Under the pieces are notes generated by a model. It was not told where the DNA came from, searched no databases, and was given only the letters and a program-made list of their open reading frames with translations. A stretch of DNA of 64,000 bases from Thiohalocapsa halophila (GTDB taxonomy: Bacteria > Pseudomonadota > Gammaproteobacteria > Chromatiales > Chromatiaceae): the NCBI RefSeq assembly GCF_016583825.1, contig NZ_NRRV01000010.1:42985-106984 (forward strand), read 5' to 3'. This document shows positions 37,177-46,011 of the stretch, piece after piece; within the stretch, counting starts at the first letter, position 1, and the number at the start of each line of letters is the position of its first letter. Position numbers and translations under genes: made by a program.

Positions 37177-37440
37177 ATGTGCATGGGCATCCCGATGCAG
37201 ATCCAAGCCATCGACGGCCTCGTGGCCCGCTGCGAGGCCAAGGGCGTCGAGCGCGAGGCGACGCTGCTGATGCTGGGGCCGGACGAGGTCGCGGTTGGCG
37301 ACTACGTGGTCGTGCATCTCGGTCATGTCATCGAGCGCATCGACGCCGAGCGTGCCGCCGAAGCCTGGGCCATCTACGACGAAATACTGGCGGCACAGGA
37401 GCTTGATGTCCGAGCCGCAGACGGCGGGCAGGGCGGCTGA
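37177..37440 (+). CDS. hypC: Hydrogenase assembly chaperone HypC
   Basis: 87 residues. The HypC/HupF N-terminus M-C-M-G-I-P with the essential Cys2, then VGDYVVVHLGHVIERIDAE. HypC carries the Fe(CN)2CO moiety to the large-subunit precursor. The partners hypA, B, D, E and F are not in this window. Transcribed away from hynD, so the intervening 190 bases may hold both promoters. Confidence 0.93.
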   Translation: MCMGIPMQIQAIDGLVARCEAKGVEREATLLMLGPDEVAVGDYVVVHLGHVIERIDAERAAEAWAIYDEILAAQELDVRAADGGQGG

Positions 37441-37539
37441 GCGAGGACCCGGGCGGGGACGGCGCGCCGGGGCGGGTGCCGATCGCCACCGCTGCGCGAC
37501 GCCCGGCACGAGGGCTCACTCCCGGCGGCCGCCATTCGC

Positions 37540-38004
37540 TCAGCCCACGGCGTTCAGGAATTCGTCGCCGATGGCGTACTGGCGCTGCACCGCGTCGCCG
37601 GGGATCTCGTCGTCGCCCTCCACCAGCTCGCAGTTGTTGGCCATGCGGGCCTGCATCGCCGCCTTCCAGGCGCGGTTGGTCTTCTCGGGCACGAGGTTGT
37701 CCGGCGTCAGCGCAGCGGCCGCAGCGGCGGCGACGAAGTGATCCGCCTGCGCCAGCCAATCGGTATCCTTGCCGCAGTCGGTGTAGGTCTTGGTGGCATA
37801 CGCCTTGGCGGCGCGGTAGGCGTCCTCCAGCTCGCCGGCGGTGGCGTCGGTGCGCAGCGCCGTGTCGATGGCACGGTTGACGCGCTCGTCCCGGCTCAGG
37901 TGCTTGACACTGTCGGCGAAGCGGGCGCCGATGATGCGCTGCTGGTCCGCCGGCAGCTTGTTGAGCAGGCTGCGCAGGTCTTGGTCGGTGCTGATGGTGG
38001 GCAT
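37540..38004 (-). CDS. Conserved-looking hypothetical protein
   Basis: 154 residues, not recognised. A soluble, mostly helical sequence (DQDLRSLLNKLPADQQRIIG, then AAKAYATKTYTDCG, NRAWKAAMQARMANNCELV) with no signal peptide and only two cysteines. The start at 38004 (MPTIST) is chosen, with a frame extending to 38067. It lies convergent to hypC and divergent from ppsR, so context gives no strong hint. Confidence 0.7.
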   Translation of the reverse strand: MPTISTDQDLRSLLNKLPADQQRIIGARFADSVKHLSRDERVNRAIDTALRTDATAGELEDAYRAAKAYATKTYTDCGKDTDWLAQADHFVAAAAAAALTPDNLVPEKTNRAWKAAMQARMANNCELVEGDDEIPGDAVQRQYAIGDEFLNAVG

Positions 38005-38119
38005 GGCTCGGGCCTCTGTCGCGGTGTCGGTCTCTGCGGCGCAATGGCTGCGGCGCTGTTTCACCATCCGCTAATATGCTCCCGAGGCGCCCCACCCGCA
38101 TTGATATGAGTCAGAGCCC

Positions 38120-38941
38120 ATGAAGCGCACTGCCTACTTTGTCTCCGAGAGCACCGGCATCACCGCCGAGACCATGGGCCACAGCCTGTTGTCCCAGTTC
38201 GACACCGTGGACTTCGAGCAGGTCTACATGCCCTACATCAACACGGAGGCGCGGGCGCGTGCGCTGTGCCAGCGCATGGACGAGGCCCATGCCCGCGACG
38301 GCGTGCGGCCGGTGGTCTTCGCCACCATGCTGGACCAGGAAATCGCCGGCATCCTCAAGGCGGGCGATTGCTTCTACCTGGAGCTTTTCGAGCACTTCGT
38401 GGAGCCCCTGAGCGTGGAGCTGGGCGTGGCGCCGAGCCGCAAGTCCGGCCAAAGCCACGCCATCACCAAGCCGAGCCACTACACCAAGCGCATCGAGGCC
38501 ATCAACTTCGCCATGGCCAACGACGACGGCATGCGCCCGGACAACTACCGCCACGCGGACGTGGTGCTGGTGGGGGTCTCGCGCAGCGGCAAGACGCCCA
38601 CCTGCCTGTATCTGGCCATGCACTACGGCTTGCGCGCCGCCAATCATCCGATCACCGAAGAGGACTTCGAGCACGGTGACTTCCCGAAAGAAATAATCGA
38701 CGCCCGCCAGCACGTCTACGGCCTGACCATCGACGCTCAACGCCTGCAGGCCATCCGCGAGGAGCGCCGCCCCGGCAGCACTTACGCCTCCGCCGAGCGC
38801 TGCCGCCGCGACATCCGCGAGGCGCAGACCATGTTCAAGCGCCACAGCATCCCCGTGCTCAACACCACCAACCAATCTATCGAGGAGATCGCCGCACAGA
38901 TCCTGCGGGCGGTGAAGTCGCCGAACGGTGCGAGCGCTTAG
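38120..38941 (+). CDS. ppsR: Phosphoenolpyruvate synthase regulatory protein PpsR
   Basis: 273 residues, standard length for the DUF299 kinase/pyrophosphorylase family. The N-terminus FVSESTGITAETMGHSLL and the P-loop GVSRSGKTPTCLYLAMHYG are diagnostic. It phosphorylates and dephosphorylates PEP synthase, switching gluconeogenic PEP formation. The enzyme's gene ppsA is not in the window. Confidence 0.95.
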   Translation: MKRTAYFVSESTGITAETMGHSLLSQFDTVDFEQVYMPYINTEARARALCQRMDEAHARDGVRPVVFATMLDQEIAGILKAGDCFYLELFEHFVEPLSVELGVAPSRKSGQSHAITKPSHYTKRIEAINFAMANDDGMRPDNYRHADVVLVGVSRSGKTPTCLYLAMHYGLRAANHPITEEDFEHGDFPKEIIDARQHVYGLTIDAQRLQAIREERRPGSTYASAERCRRDIREAQTMFKRHSIPVLNTTNQSIEEIAAQILRAVKSPNGASA

Positions 38942-38965
38942 GGAAACCCGAATCGTTGCCGCGTC

Positions 38966-39469
38966 CTACTTGCTCCCGCCGTCCAGCGGGGACGACGCCT
39001 TGATCTGGCGATGGCGCAGCTCGACCTCGCGGCGCAGCTCGCGCCTGAGCTCGGCGCTTTGCCAGCGGCGGCGCTCGATGGGCGTCTCGATGTGCAGCGG
39101 CGGCACCGGCACCGGCCGGCCCTCCTCGTCCACCGCCACCATGGTGAAGTAGCAGGTCATCACGTGCCGGCTGGTGTTCTCGATGATGTTCTCGGCGAGC
39201 ACCCGAATGCCCACCTCCATGGAGGTGTTGCCCGTATAGTTCACCGCCGCGAGAAAGCTCAGCAGCTCGCCGACATGGATAGGCTCGCGGAAGAAGACCT
39301 GGTCCACGGACAGGGTCACCACGTACCGGCTCGCGTAACGCGCCGCGCAGGCATAGGCGGCCTGGTCCAGCAGCTTGAGCAGCGTGCCGCCGTGCACATG
39401 GCCGGAGAAATTGGCCATGTCGGGCGTCGCCAGATGGGTAATGCACAAGGTTTTGTGCTGCTGTTCCAT
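38966..39469 (-). CDS. Acyl-CoA thioesterase (YciA/BFIT-like hotdog)
   Basis: 167 residues. Hotdog fold with ANFSGHVHGGTLLKLLDQAA (catalytic-type Asp after the HGG turn), YVVTLSVDQVFFREPIHVGE and VMTCYFTMVAVDEEGRP. It hydrolyses acyl-CoA; chain-length preference is unknown. The start at 39469 (MEQQHK) matches family N-termini; the frame runs to 39628. Convergent with ppsR. Confidence 0.9.
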   Translation of the reverse strand: MEQQHKTLCITHLATPDMANFSGHVHGGTLLKLLDQAAYACAARYASRYVVTLSVDQVFFREPIHVGELLSFLAAVNYTGNTSMEVGIRVLAENIIENTSRHVMTCYFTMVAVDEEGRPVPVPPLHIETPIERRRWQSAELRRELRREVELRHRQIKASSPLDGGSK

Positions 39470-39863
39470 GGTCGTGCCCTGGTTATGCCGGGGAAGGTGA
39501 GTCCGGTGCCGAGGCTCGGGGCGCCCGGCTCGCGTTTCCAGCCCTGCGCAGAGGGCTTGCCCTCTACCGTCATGGCAACAGCTACGCAGCCACATCATGC
39601 CAGACTTTCCAGAATGGCCGGTCGTCACCGTGACGACGAGCGCCGACGCTCGGCCTGCGCCTGGGCATGTTCTATGCGCAAGTCGCCCATGCCAGCGGCT
39701 GTTGTCTGCGACTTGCGTCTTTTCAGCGACTTGGATCGCTCAAAATGCCGGAGCATCCGCCCGCCATGGGGGACGCCAATGAATCGGCGTTTCCCCAGCG
39801 GGTTTGCATGGGTGCGCCGGCCCGCTTAGGATCGCGGGCAAACTGCCCTCAGGAGCCGAATCC
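39470..39863. other. Intergenic stretch before arsM
   Basis: 394 bases upstream of two divergent genes. The only structure seen is one copy of the CGCCAATRAATYGGCRTT-type element at 39773-39790. No gene is recognised. Confidence 0.4.
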
Positions 39864-40730
39864 ATGCCCGAAAGCCATGAACTGCCCGTTACCCTCGGCA
39901 ACCCGGGCCCCGATGCCGTTGCACCCGCCGACGACTCTATCCGCAACCGTGTCCGCACGGCGTATGCCCAGGTGGCGCAGGCCAGCGACGCCGGGGACTG
40001 TTGCGGCGAGGCGAGCAGCTGCTGCGGCGTGTCCGAGGACGAGCAGATCAACCGGCTGCTGTCGCAGCGCCTCGGCTACACCAGCGCCGATCTCGCCGCG
40101 GTGCCCGAGGGCGCGGACATGGGCCTTGGCTGCGGCAACCCACGGGCGATTGCTTCGCTGAAGCCCGGCGAGACGGTGCTGGATCTGGGTGCCGGCGGCG
40201 GCTTCGACTGTTTTCTGGCGGCGGCGGAAGTGGGGCCCGAGGGGCATGTGATCGGCGTCGACATGACGCCGGACATGCTCAGCAAGGCGCGGGGGAACGC
40301 CGCCCGCGGCGGCTTTGGCAATGTCGAGCTCCGGCTCGGCGAGATCGAGCACCTGCCGGTGGCGGATGGGACCGTGGACGTGATCATCTCCAACTGCGTG
40401 ATCAATCTGTCGCCGAACAAGCCGCAGGTGTTCCGCGAAGCCTTCCGGGTGCTGAAGCCGGGCGGGCGGCTAGCCATTGCCGACGTCGTGGCGAGCGCGG
40501 AGCTGCCGGCGGAGATGCGCGATGATCCTTATCTGCACTCGGCCTGTGTCGCCGGCGCCTCGCTGATCGACGAGCTGGACGCGATGCTGACGGCGGCGGG
40601 GTTCGTCGATGTGGTCATCGCACCGAAGGATGCTTCCAAGGACTTCATCCGGGACTGGGCACCCGGGCGCGGCGTGGAAGACTATGTCGTGTCCGCGACC
40701 ATCGAGGGCCGGAAGCCGAGCGGTCTGTAG
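39864..40730 (+). CDS. arsM: Arsenite methyltransferase ArsM
   Basis: 288 residues. SAM methyltransferase (VLDLGAGGGFDCFLAA) with the ArsM cysteine pattern: CCGEASSCCG near the N-terminus, Cys in GLGCGNPR, Cys in ISNCVINLSPNK and Cys in LHSACVAGA. It methylates trivalent arsenic to volatile or less toxic forms. ATG 39864 follows CAGGAGCCG, a good ribosome site; the frame opens 60 bases earlier. No arsR or arsC is adjacent. Confidence 0.93.
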   Translation: MPESHELPVTLGNPGPDAVAPADDSIRNRVRTAYAQVAQASDAGDCCGEASSCCGVSEDEQINRLLSQRLGYTSADLAAVPEGADMGLGCGNPRAIASLKPGETVLDLGAGGGFDCFLAAAEVGPEGHVIGVDMTPDMLSKARGNAARGGFGNVELRLGEIEHLPVADGTVDVIISNCVINLSPNKPQVFREAFRVLKPGGRLAIADVVASAELPAEMRDDPYLHSACVAGASLIDELDAMLTAAGFVDVVIAPKDASKDFIRDWAPGRGVEDYVVSATIEGRKPSGL

Positions 40731-40774
40731 GCCGGACCGGGCGGCAGCGAGCCCGCGGGCCGGGGAGCTCAAGC

Positions 40775-41350
40775 ATGCGCGTTGTCCTGGTCCACGGCAT
40801 TTTCGACACCGGCAGCAAGTTCAAGACGCTCAAGCCCTACCTCGAAGACCGCGGCCACGTCTGCCTGGCGCCGTCGCTGACGCCCAACGACGGCCGCGAC
40901 GGGCTGCCGGCGCTCGCTGAGCAGCTGGGGCAGCGCATCGACGCCGCCTTCGGAGCCGAGGCGCCCTTCGCGCTGGTGGGCTTTAGCATGGGCGGGCTGA
41001 TTTCGCGCTGGTATCTGCAGGAGCTGGGCGGCCATGCGCGGGTGGACAGGTTCGCGGCCATTGCGGCACCCATGCAAGGCACGCTCTGGGCCTATGGCTA
41101 TCCCGGCAAGGGGGCGAAGCAGATGCGCCCGGGCAGTGATTTTCTGGCGCGGCTCGGGGAGTCGGTGCAGACGCTGGACCGGACGGAGCTCTTCGCCTAC
41201 TGGACGCTCTTCGATGCGGTGATCTTGCCCCAGGACAGCGCAGACTGGCAGCTTGCCGACAGCACGCGCATCCCGGCGCTGTGTCATCCCTGCATGCTGT
41301 GGCATCCCACATTGATGTCGCACCTGGCGGCGCAGCTGGCCGAGGATTGA
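40775..41350 (+). CDS. Alpha/beta hydrolase, lipase/esterase-like
   Basis: 191 residues. N-terminal VVLVHGIFDTGSKFKTL (oxyanion region) and nucleophile elbow FALVGFSMGGLISRWYLQ with Ser in GFSMGG. C-terminal HPTLMSH probably supplies the catalytic His. No signal peptide. Substrate unknown. Lies 44 bases after arsM on the same strand, so may be co-transcribed, though a shared role is not evident. Confidence 0.85.
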   Translation: MRVVLVHGIFDTGSKFKTLKPYLEDRGHVCLAPSLTPNDGRDGLPALAEQLGQRIDAAFGAEAPFALVGFSMGGLISRWYLQELGGHARVDRFAAIAAPMQGTLWAYGYPGKGAKQMRPGSDFLARLGESVQTLDRTELFAYWTLFDAVILPQDSADWQLADSTRIPALCHPCMLWHPTLMSHLAAQLAED

Positions 41351-41664
41351 CCCCGGCGCAGCCGGGCCAGCGCCGCGCCGCGGCCGGGCCTTCCTTGAGA
41401 TCGCCGGGTGCAGGGCCGATAATGCGCCGCCGCGCGCGATGGCCGCGCCGATGATTTGGCTTGGCTTGACCAAAATCGGCGCGGCGCTCGAAACCGGAGT
41501 TACTGAGCGCCTTCATTTACAGCGGCTTGCGAGCCGCTGAAAATGGCGGGCCGGCCTGGCCCGCACGGCCAACGCCAATAAATTGGCATTAGCCGCTTGC
41601 GTAGGCCGACAACAGACCATTAAAAAGACCAGCATCCGCACCACCAGAGCCCGGACACCACGCC
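41351..41664. other. Leader of the pnt operon with three consecutive hairpins
   Basis: 314 bases. Stems: CAGCGGCT-TGCG-AGCCGCTG (41520-41539), GCGGGCC-GGCCT-GGCCCGC (about 41546-41564) and GCCAAT-AA-ATTGGC (about 41575-41588). The last matches the dispersed CGCCAATRAATYGGC element. No gene seen. Confidence 0.55.
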
Positions 41665-42756
41665 ATGAAGCTCGGAATCCCGAAAGAGTCCCTCGCCGGC
41701 GAGACCCGTGTCGCCACCACGCCGGAGGTTGCCCAGAAGCTCGTCAAGCAGGGCTTCGAGGTACTGCTGGAGGCCGGCGCCGGCGCCGGCGCCCACTACA
41801 CCGATGCCGCCTTCGAGGCGGCCGGCGTGCAGATCTCGGAGCGCAGTGCCTGCTTCGAGGCCGACATCGTGCTGAAGGTGCGCCGCCCCAGCGACGACGA
41901 GGCCGCCGCCGTGCGCTCCGGCGCCGTCTACATCGGCCTGCTCGAGAGCTGTGGCGACGACCCGACCATCGGCCGGATGGTAGAGAACGGGGTCACGGTG
42001 CTCGGCATGGAGCGCATGCCGCGCATCTCCCGCGCCCAATCCATGGATGCCCTGTCCTCGCAGAGCAACATCGCCGGCTACCGCGCCGTCATCGAGGCCG
42101 CCGCTCGTTACGGGCGCTTCTTCCCGATGATGATGACCTCCGCCGGCTCCGCCAAGCCGGCGCGGTTGGTGGTGCTCGGCGCCGGGGTCGCCGGGCTCCA
42201 GGCCATCGCCACGGCGCGGCGCCTCGGCGCCGACGTGCACGCCTACGACGTGCGCCCGGAGACCAAGGAGCAGATCGAGTCCCTGGGCGCCAAGGCCATC
42301 GAGCTGGATCTCGGCGAGAGCGGCGCGGGGGAGGGCGGCTATGCGAAGGAGCTCTCGGACGAGGCCAAGGCGAAGCAGCAGCAGCTGCTGGCCGACGAGC
42401 TGGCCAAGGCCCACGTCATCATCACCACGGCCCTCATCCCCTGCCGACCCGCCCCGGAGCTGATCACCGAGGACGTGGTGCAGCGCATGCGCGAAGGCTC
42501 CGTCATCGTCGACCTCGCGGCGGCCAATGGCGGCAACTGCAAGCTCACTGAAGCCGACGAAATCGTCTCGCGCCACGGCGTGACCATGGTCGGCCACACC
42601 AACTACCCGGCCATGGTGCCGGCGGACGCGAGTGCCTTCTATGCCAAGAACCTCGCCAATCTGCTGGAGATCATGGTGGACAAGACCGACTCGGGCCCGG
42701 TGCTCAAGGACCTCACCGAGGACGAGGTCACCAAGGCCATGATCGTGGAGGCTTGA
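41665..42756 (+). CDS. pntAA: NAD(P) transhydrogenase subunit alpha part 1 (PntAA)
   Basis: 363 residues. The soluble NAD(H)-binding domain [20 protein letters not shown] at the N-terminus, [20 protein letters not shown], and a C-terminal [19 protein letters not shown]. With PntAB and PntB it forms the proton-translocating transhydrogenase that makes NADPH from NADH using the proton gradient. The alpha subunit is split in two, as in Rhodospirillum and many purple bacteria. Confidence 0.96.
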   Translation: MKLGIPKESLAGETRVATTPEVAQKLVKQGFEVLLEAGAGAGAHYTDAAFEAAGVQISERSACFEADIVLKVRRPSDDEAAAVRSGAVYIGLLESCGDDPTIGRMVENGVTVLGMERMPRISRAQSMDALSSQSNIAGYRAVIEAAARYGRFFPMMMTSAGSAKPARLVVLGAGVAGLQAIATARRLGADVHAYDVRPETKEQIESLGAKAIELDLGESGAGEGGYAKELSDEAKAKQQQLLADELAKAHVIITTALIPCRPAPELITEDVVQRMREGSVIVDLAAANGGNCKLTEADEIVSRHGVTMVGHTNYPAMVPADASAFYAKNLANLLEIMVDKTDSGPVLKDLTEDEVTKAMIVEA

Positions 42757-42821
42757 GCCGAAATGGCGAGCGCCGCCTGTCGCTGACATCCCAGCCCCGA
42801 ATCCTCAGCCCCGGAGGTTCC

Positions 42822-43106
42822 ATGTCCGAATCCCTGACCGCGCTATACGTCTTCGTCCTCGCCTGCTTCATCGGCTACTACGTCGTCTGGGGCGTGACGC
42901 CGTCCCTGCATACGCCGCTGGTGGCGCTGACCAACGCCATTTCCGGCATCGTGCTCGTGGGCGCGCTGCTGGTCACCGGGCTGGACGAGGCCGGCTGGCT
43001 CGCCTCCGGCATGGGCTTTCTCGCGGTGCTGCTGGCCAGCATCAATGTCTTCGGCGGCTTTCTGGTGACACACCGGATGCTGTCGATGTTCAAGAAGAAG
43101 AAATAA
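42822..43106 (+). CDS. pntAB: NAD(P) transhydrogenase subunit alpha part 2 (PntAB)
   Basis: 94 residues with three membrane segments ([53 protein letters not shown]), the transmembrane part of the split alpha subunit. It ends with KKKK. Start at 42822 chosen for the GGAGGTTCC ribosome site. Between pntAA and pntB in one operon. Confidence 0.95.
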   Translation: MSESLTALYVFVLACFIGYYVVWGVTPSLHTPLVALTNAISGIVLVGALLVTGLDEAGWLASGMGFLAVLLASINVFGGFLVTHRMLSMFKKKK

Positions 43107-43118
43107 GGGGACGCAGGG

Positions 43119-44516
43119 ATGGAGCTGACCATGAATCAACTGGCCGTGGCCTATCTGGTCTCGGCCGTGCTCTTCATCTTCGCGCTGAAGGGGCTCACCC
43201 ACCCGGCGACGGCCCGGCGGGGCAACCTCTTCGGCATGCTCGGCATGGCCATCGCGCTGATCGCGACCCTGCTCGGCGCCGAGGTGCAGGACTACCTGCT
43301 CATTATCATCGCCGGCGTCATCGGTGCCGTCATCGGCATTAGGGTCGCGCTGCGCATCCAGATGACGGCCATGCCCCAGCTGGTGGCGGCTCTACACAGC
43401 TTTGTCGGCATGGCGGCGGTGCTGGTGGCCATCGGCACCTTCATCAACCGCGCCCAGGCGGGCACGTTGAACACCGTGCTCATGGGCGAGCTGTCCGCCG
43501 GCGTGGTCATCGGCGCCATCACCTTCACGGGCTCCGTCATCGCCTTCACCAAGCTCCAGGGCATCATGTCCGGGGCGCCCATCAAGTTCATGGGCCAGCA
43601 CCTGCTCAATGCCGCCATCGCCATCGCGACCGTGCTGCTGGCGGTGAACTTCGCAATGACGGGCAACGTATTCTCGCTGCTGCTGATGACGCTGCTCGCC
43701 TTCGTGCTCGGCGGCACGCTCATCATCCCCATCGGCGGCGCCGACATGCCGGTGATCATCTCCATGCTGAACAGCTACTCCGGCTGGGCGGCGGCGGCGA
43801 CGGGCTTCACGCTGCACAACAACCTGCTCATCATCGTCGGCGCCTTGGTGGGATTCTCGGGCGCGATCTTGAGCTACATCATGTGCCGTGCCATGAACCG
43901 CAGCATCATCAACGTGGTGTTCGGCGGCTTCGGCACGGATTCCAGCGGCGACAGCGCCGGGGCCGTGGCGGCGGAGAAGGGCGTCAAGTCTGCATCGGTG
44001 GAGGACGCGGTCTATTGGATGGAAGACGCCAACAAGGTCATCATCGTGCCCGGCTACGGCATGGCCGTGGCGCAGGCGCAGCATGCGCTCAAAGAGATGA
44101 TGGAGCTGCTGGAGGCGCGCGATGTCGAGGTCAAGTTCGCCATCCACCCGGTGGCCGGGCGCATGCCGGGGCACATGAACGTGCTGCTGGCCGAGGCCGA
44201 CATACCCTATGACCATGTGCTGGAGATGGACGAGATCAACCCGGAGTTCCAGGGCGCCGCCGTGGCCCTGGTGGTGGGCGCCAACGACGTGGTGAACCCC
44301 GCCGCCAAGGAAGACCCCACCAGCCCCATCTACGGCATGCCCATCCTCGAGGCGGGCCGCGCCAATCAGTGCTATTTCCTCAAGCGCTCCATGCGCCCCG
44401 GCTACTCGGGCGTGGACAACCTGCTCTTCTACCAGGACAACACGTCGCTCATCTTCGGCGACGCCAAGGACACCATCGAAGGGATCGTCTCCTCGCTGAA
44501 GGGCGGCGGTCACTGA
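43119..44516 (+). CDS. pntB: NAD(P) transhydrogenase subunit beta (PntB)
   Basis: 465 residues. N-terminal half with about eight membrane helices forming the proton channel. C-terminal NADP(H)-binding domain III with VIIVPGYGMAVAQAQHALKE and AIHPVAGRMPGHMNVLLAEA. Starts 12 bases after pntAB, completing the pntAA-pntAB-pntB operon. Confidence 0.97.
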   Translation: MELTMNQLAVAYLVSAVLFIFALKGLTHPATARRGNLFGMLGMAIALIATLLGAEVQDYLLIIIAGVIGAVIGIRVALRIQMTAMPQLVAALHSFVGMAAVLVAIGTFINRAQAGTLNTVLMGELSAGVVIGAITFTGSVIAFTKLQGIMSGAPIKFMGQHLLNAAIAIATVLLAVNFAMTGNVFSLLLMTLLAFVLGGTLIIPIGGADMPVIISMLNSYSGWAAAATGFTLHNNLLIIVGALVGFSGAILSYIMCRAMNRSIINVVFGGFGTDSSGDSAGAVAAEKGVKSASVEDAVYWMEDANKVIIVPGYGMAVAQAQHALKEMMELLEARDVEVKFAIHPVAGRMPGHMNVLLAEADIPYDHVLEMDEINPEFQGAAVALVVGANDVVNPAAKEDPTSPIYGMPILEAGRANQCYFLKRSMRPGYSGVDNLLFYQDNTSLIFGDAKDTIEGIVSSLKGGGH

Positions 44517-44600
44517 GGCAACGCTCGGCGTGGCGTCGGCGCCGCGCTCGGGCGAGGTTGCGACATGACGGCGTCTGCCCCCCGCCGGCGCCTCCAATAA

Positions 44601-44624
44601 TTCAGTATACCGTCCCCATTTCGC
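44601..44624. repeat. GACGGTATACTGAATT-type repeat unit (reverse orientation)
   Basis: AATTCAGTATACCGTCCCCA lies between convergent pntB and the DUF1841 gene. It is the reverse complement of the units at 45884-45905 and 45912-45930 flanking nth. Confidence 0.7.
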
Positions 44625-44625
44625 G

Positions 44626-45075
44626 TCAGTGGTCTGTGGGCGGCAGCCCGAGTGCGCGGCGGATGCAGGCGAGGTAGTTGCGGGGATCGTCCTCGCGGCC
44701 CTCGCGCTGCATACGCCACATGGACTCCGCCAGGCAGTCCAAAAGCTGGTGCTCCACGGCGTGGGCATCGCCGCTGTGGATGCGCAGCCCGCTCTCGTAG
44801 AGGGCGCGGATGCCTGGGGGATGATCGGCGCCGATCTGCTCCAGCAGCGCCAGGTGCAGGGCCATGTGCAGGAAGGGGTTGGTCTCGCCGCCTTCCGGCA
44901 GCCAGTCCTTGTCGAGCGCCTGGTCTGCGGCCGCGAGCATCCGGTGATATTCCGGGTGCTTGGCCACCACCTCGGCGATGCGCTGCTCCAAGGGGTCCAG
45001 CGGTTCGCCGGACTGCGCCTTCTGCCAAGCCTCGATGAAGCGGCGGCGGTAGGGGTCGCGCTGGGCGCCGAACAT
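44626..45075 (-). CDS. DUF1841 family protein
   Basis: 149 residues. Matches DUF1841: an N-terminal MFGAQRDPYRRRFIEAWQKA, then PFLHMALHLALLEQIGADHP, AVEHQLLDCLAESMWRMQRE and NYLACIRRALG. Function unknown; widespread in beta- and gammaproteobacteria. Start at 45075, where homology begins; the frame opens at 45138. On the same strand as nth, 29 bases downstream, so probably co-transcribed. Confidence 0.88.
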   Translation of the reverse strand: MFGAQRDPYRRRFIEAWQKAQSGEPLDPLEQRIAEVVAKHPEYHRMLAAADQALDKDWLPEGGETNPFLHMALHLALLEQIGADHPPGIRALYESGLRIHSGDAHAVEHQLLDCLAESMWRMQREGREDDPRNYLACIRRALGLPPTDH

Positions 45076-45103
45076 GGACCTTGCTCCTGAGCGTTCGCGG
45101 GCT

Positions 45104-45832
45104 TCAGGAGGTGGCGTCGAGCGGCGGCTTTTCACCACCCGTGGGAGCGGCGTCCCCGCCGCGATCCGCGTTCACCGCCTCCGCATCACCCCGCACAATC
45201 GCAGCCGTCTTGTGCTTGTACTCGCACAAGTCCGCGATGCTGCATTCGGGGCAGCGCGGCTTGCGCGCGGTGCAGACATAGCGCCCGTGCAGGATCAGCC
45301 AGTGATGGGCGTCCTGCAGGAACTCCTTCGGCACCAGCCGCAGCAGACGCTGCTCCACCGCCAGCGGCGTCTTGCCCTCGGCGAGGCGGGTGCGGTTGGC
45401 CACGCGAAAGATGTGGGTGTCCACGGCCATGGCCGGCTCGCCGAAGGCGGTGTTCAGGATCACGTTGGCCGTTTTCCGACCCACACCGGGCAGGGCCTCC
45501 AGCGCCTTGCGCTCCCGCGGCACCTCACCGCCGTGCGCGTCCACCAGGATGCGGCAGGCGGCCATGATGTTCTTGGCCTTGCTGTTGAAGAGGCCGATGG
45601 TGCGGATGCGCTCCTTGAGCCCCTCTTCGCCGAGCTCCAGGATCGCCTGCGGCGTGCTCGCCACCGGAAACAGCCGTGCAGTCGCCTTGTTCACGCCCTT
45701 GTCCGTGGCCTGCGCGGACAGGATCACGGCCACCAGCAGCTCGAAGGTGCTGGCGTAGTGGAGCTCGGTGGTGGGGCTCGGGTTGGACTCCCGCAGACGG
45801 CGGAAGATCTCGGTGCGTTTGGCGCGGTTCAT
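45104..45832 (-). CDS. nth: Endonuclease III Nth
   Basis: 242 residues. DNA glycosylase/AP lyase for oxidised pyrimidines. FELLVAVILSAQATDKGVN, the helix-hairpin-helix LEALPGVGRKTANVILN with the catalytic Lys in GRKTA, AVDTHIFRVANR with the catalytic Asp, and the C-terminal 4Fe-4S ligands CTARKPRCPECSIADLC. It carries a C-terminal extension of about 30 residues (ending GGEKPPLDATS) absent from E. coli Nth. ATG 45832 chosen. Confidence 0.95.
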   Translation of the reverse strand: MNRAKRTEIFRRLRESNPSPTTELHYASTFELLVAVILSAQATDKGVNKATARLFPVASTPQAILELGEEGLKERIRTIGLFNSKAKNIMAACRILVDAHGGEVPRERKALEALPGVGRKTANVILNTAFGEPAMAVDTHIFRVANRTRLAEGKTPLAVEQRLLRLVPKEFLQDAHHWLILHGRYVCTARKPRCPECSIADLCEYKHKTAAIVRGDAEAVNADRGGDAAPTGGEKPPLDATS

Positions 45833-45883
45833 GGCGGCGGCAAGGATAGCGGCGGCGAACGCCCTTGTCGCGCCCACGAAAAA

Positions 45884-45930
45884 CGGTGACGGTATACTGA
45901 TTGCGCTTCAGAAACGGGGACGGTATATGG
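45884..45930. repeat. Two GACGGTATA(C/T) repeat units
   Basis: CGGTGACGGTATACTGATTG at 45886 and GGGGACGGTATATGGATC at about 45915, both forward, separated by about 9 bases. They lie between nth and lexA. The same core as 44601-44624. Confidence 0.7.
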
Positions 45931-45968
45931 ATCTCTGCCGCTGATCCGCTTTGCCGGGCGAACAGAAA

Positions 45969-45984
45969 CTGTCTAAAATGACAG
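45969..45984. promoter_or_regulatory. LexA (SOS) box upstream of lexA
   Basis: CTGTCTAAAATGACAG fits the gammaproteobacterial LexA consensus CTGT-N8-ACAG exactly and ends 27 bases before the lexA start. LexA should repress its own gene here, and any downstream imu genes that share the transcript. Confidence 0.9.
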
Positions 45985-46011
45985 TATCCAGTCCCGGCAA
46001 GGAGCGCACCC

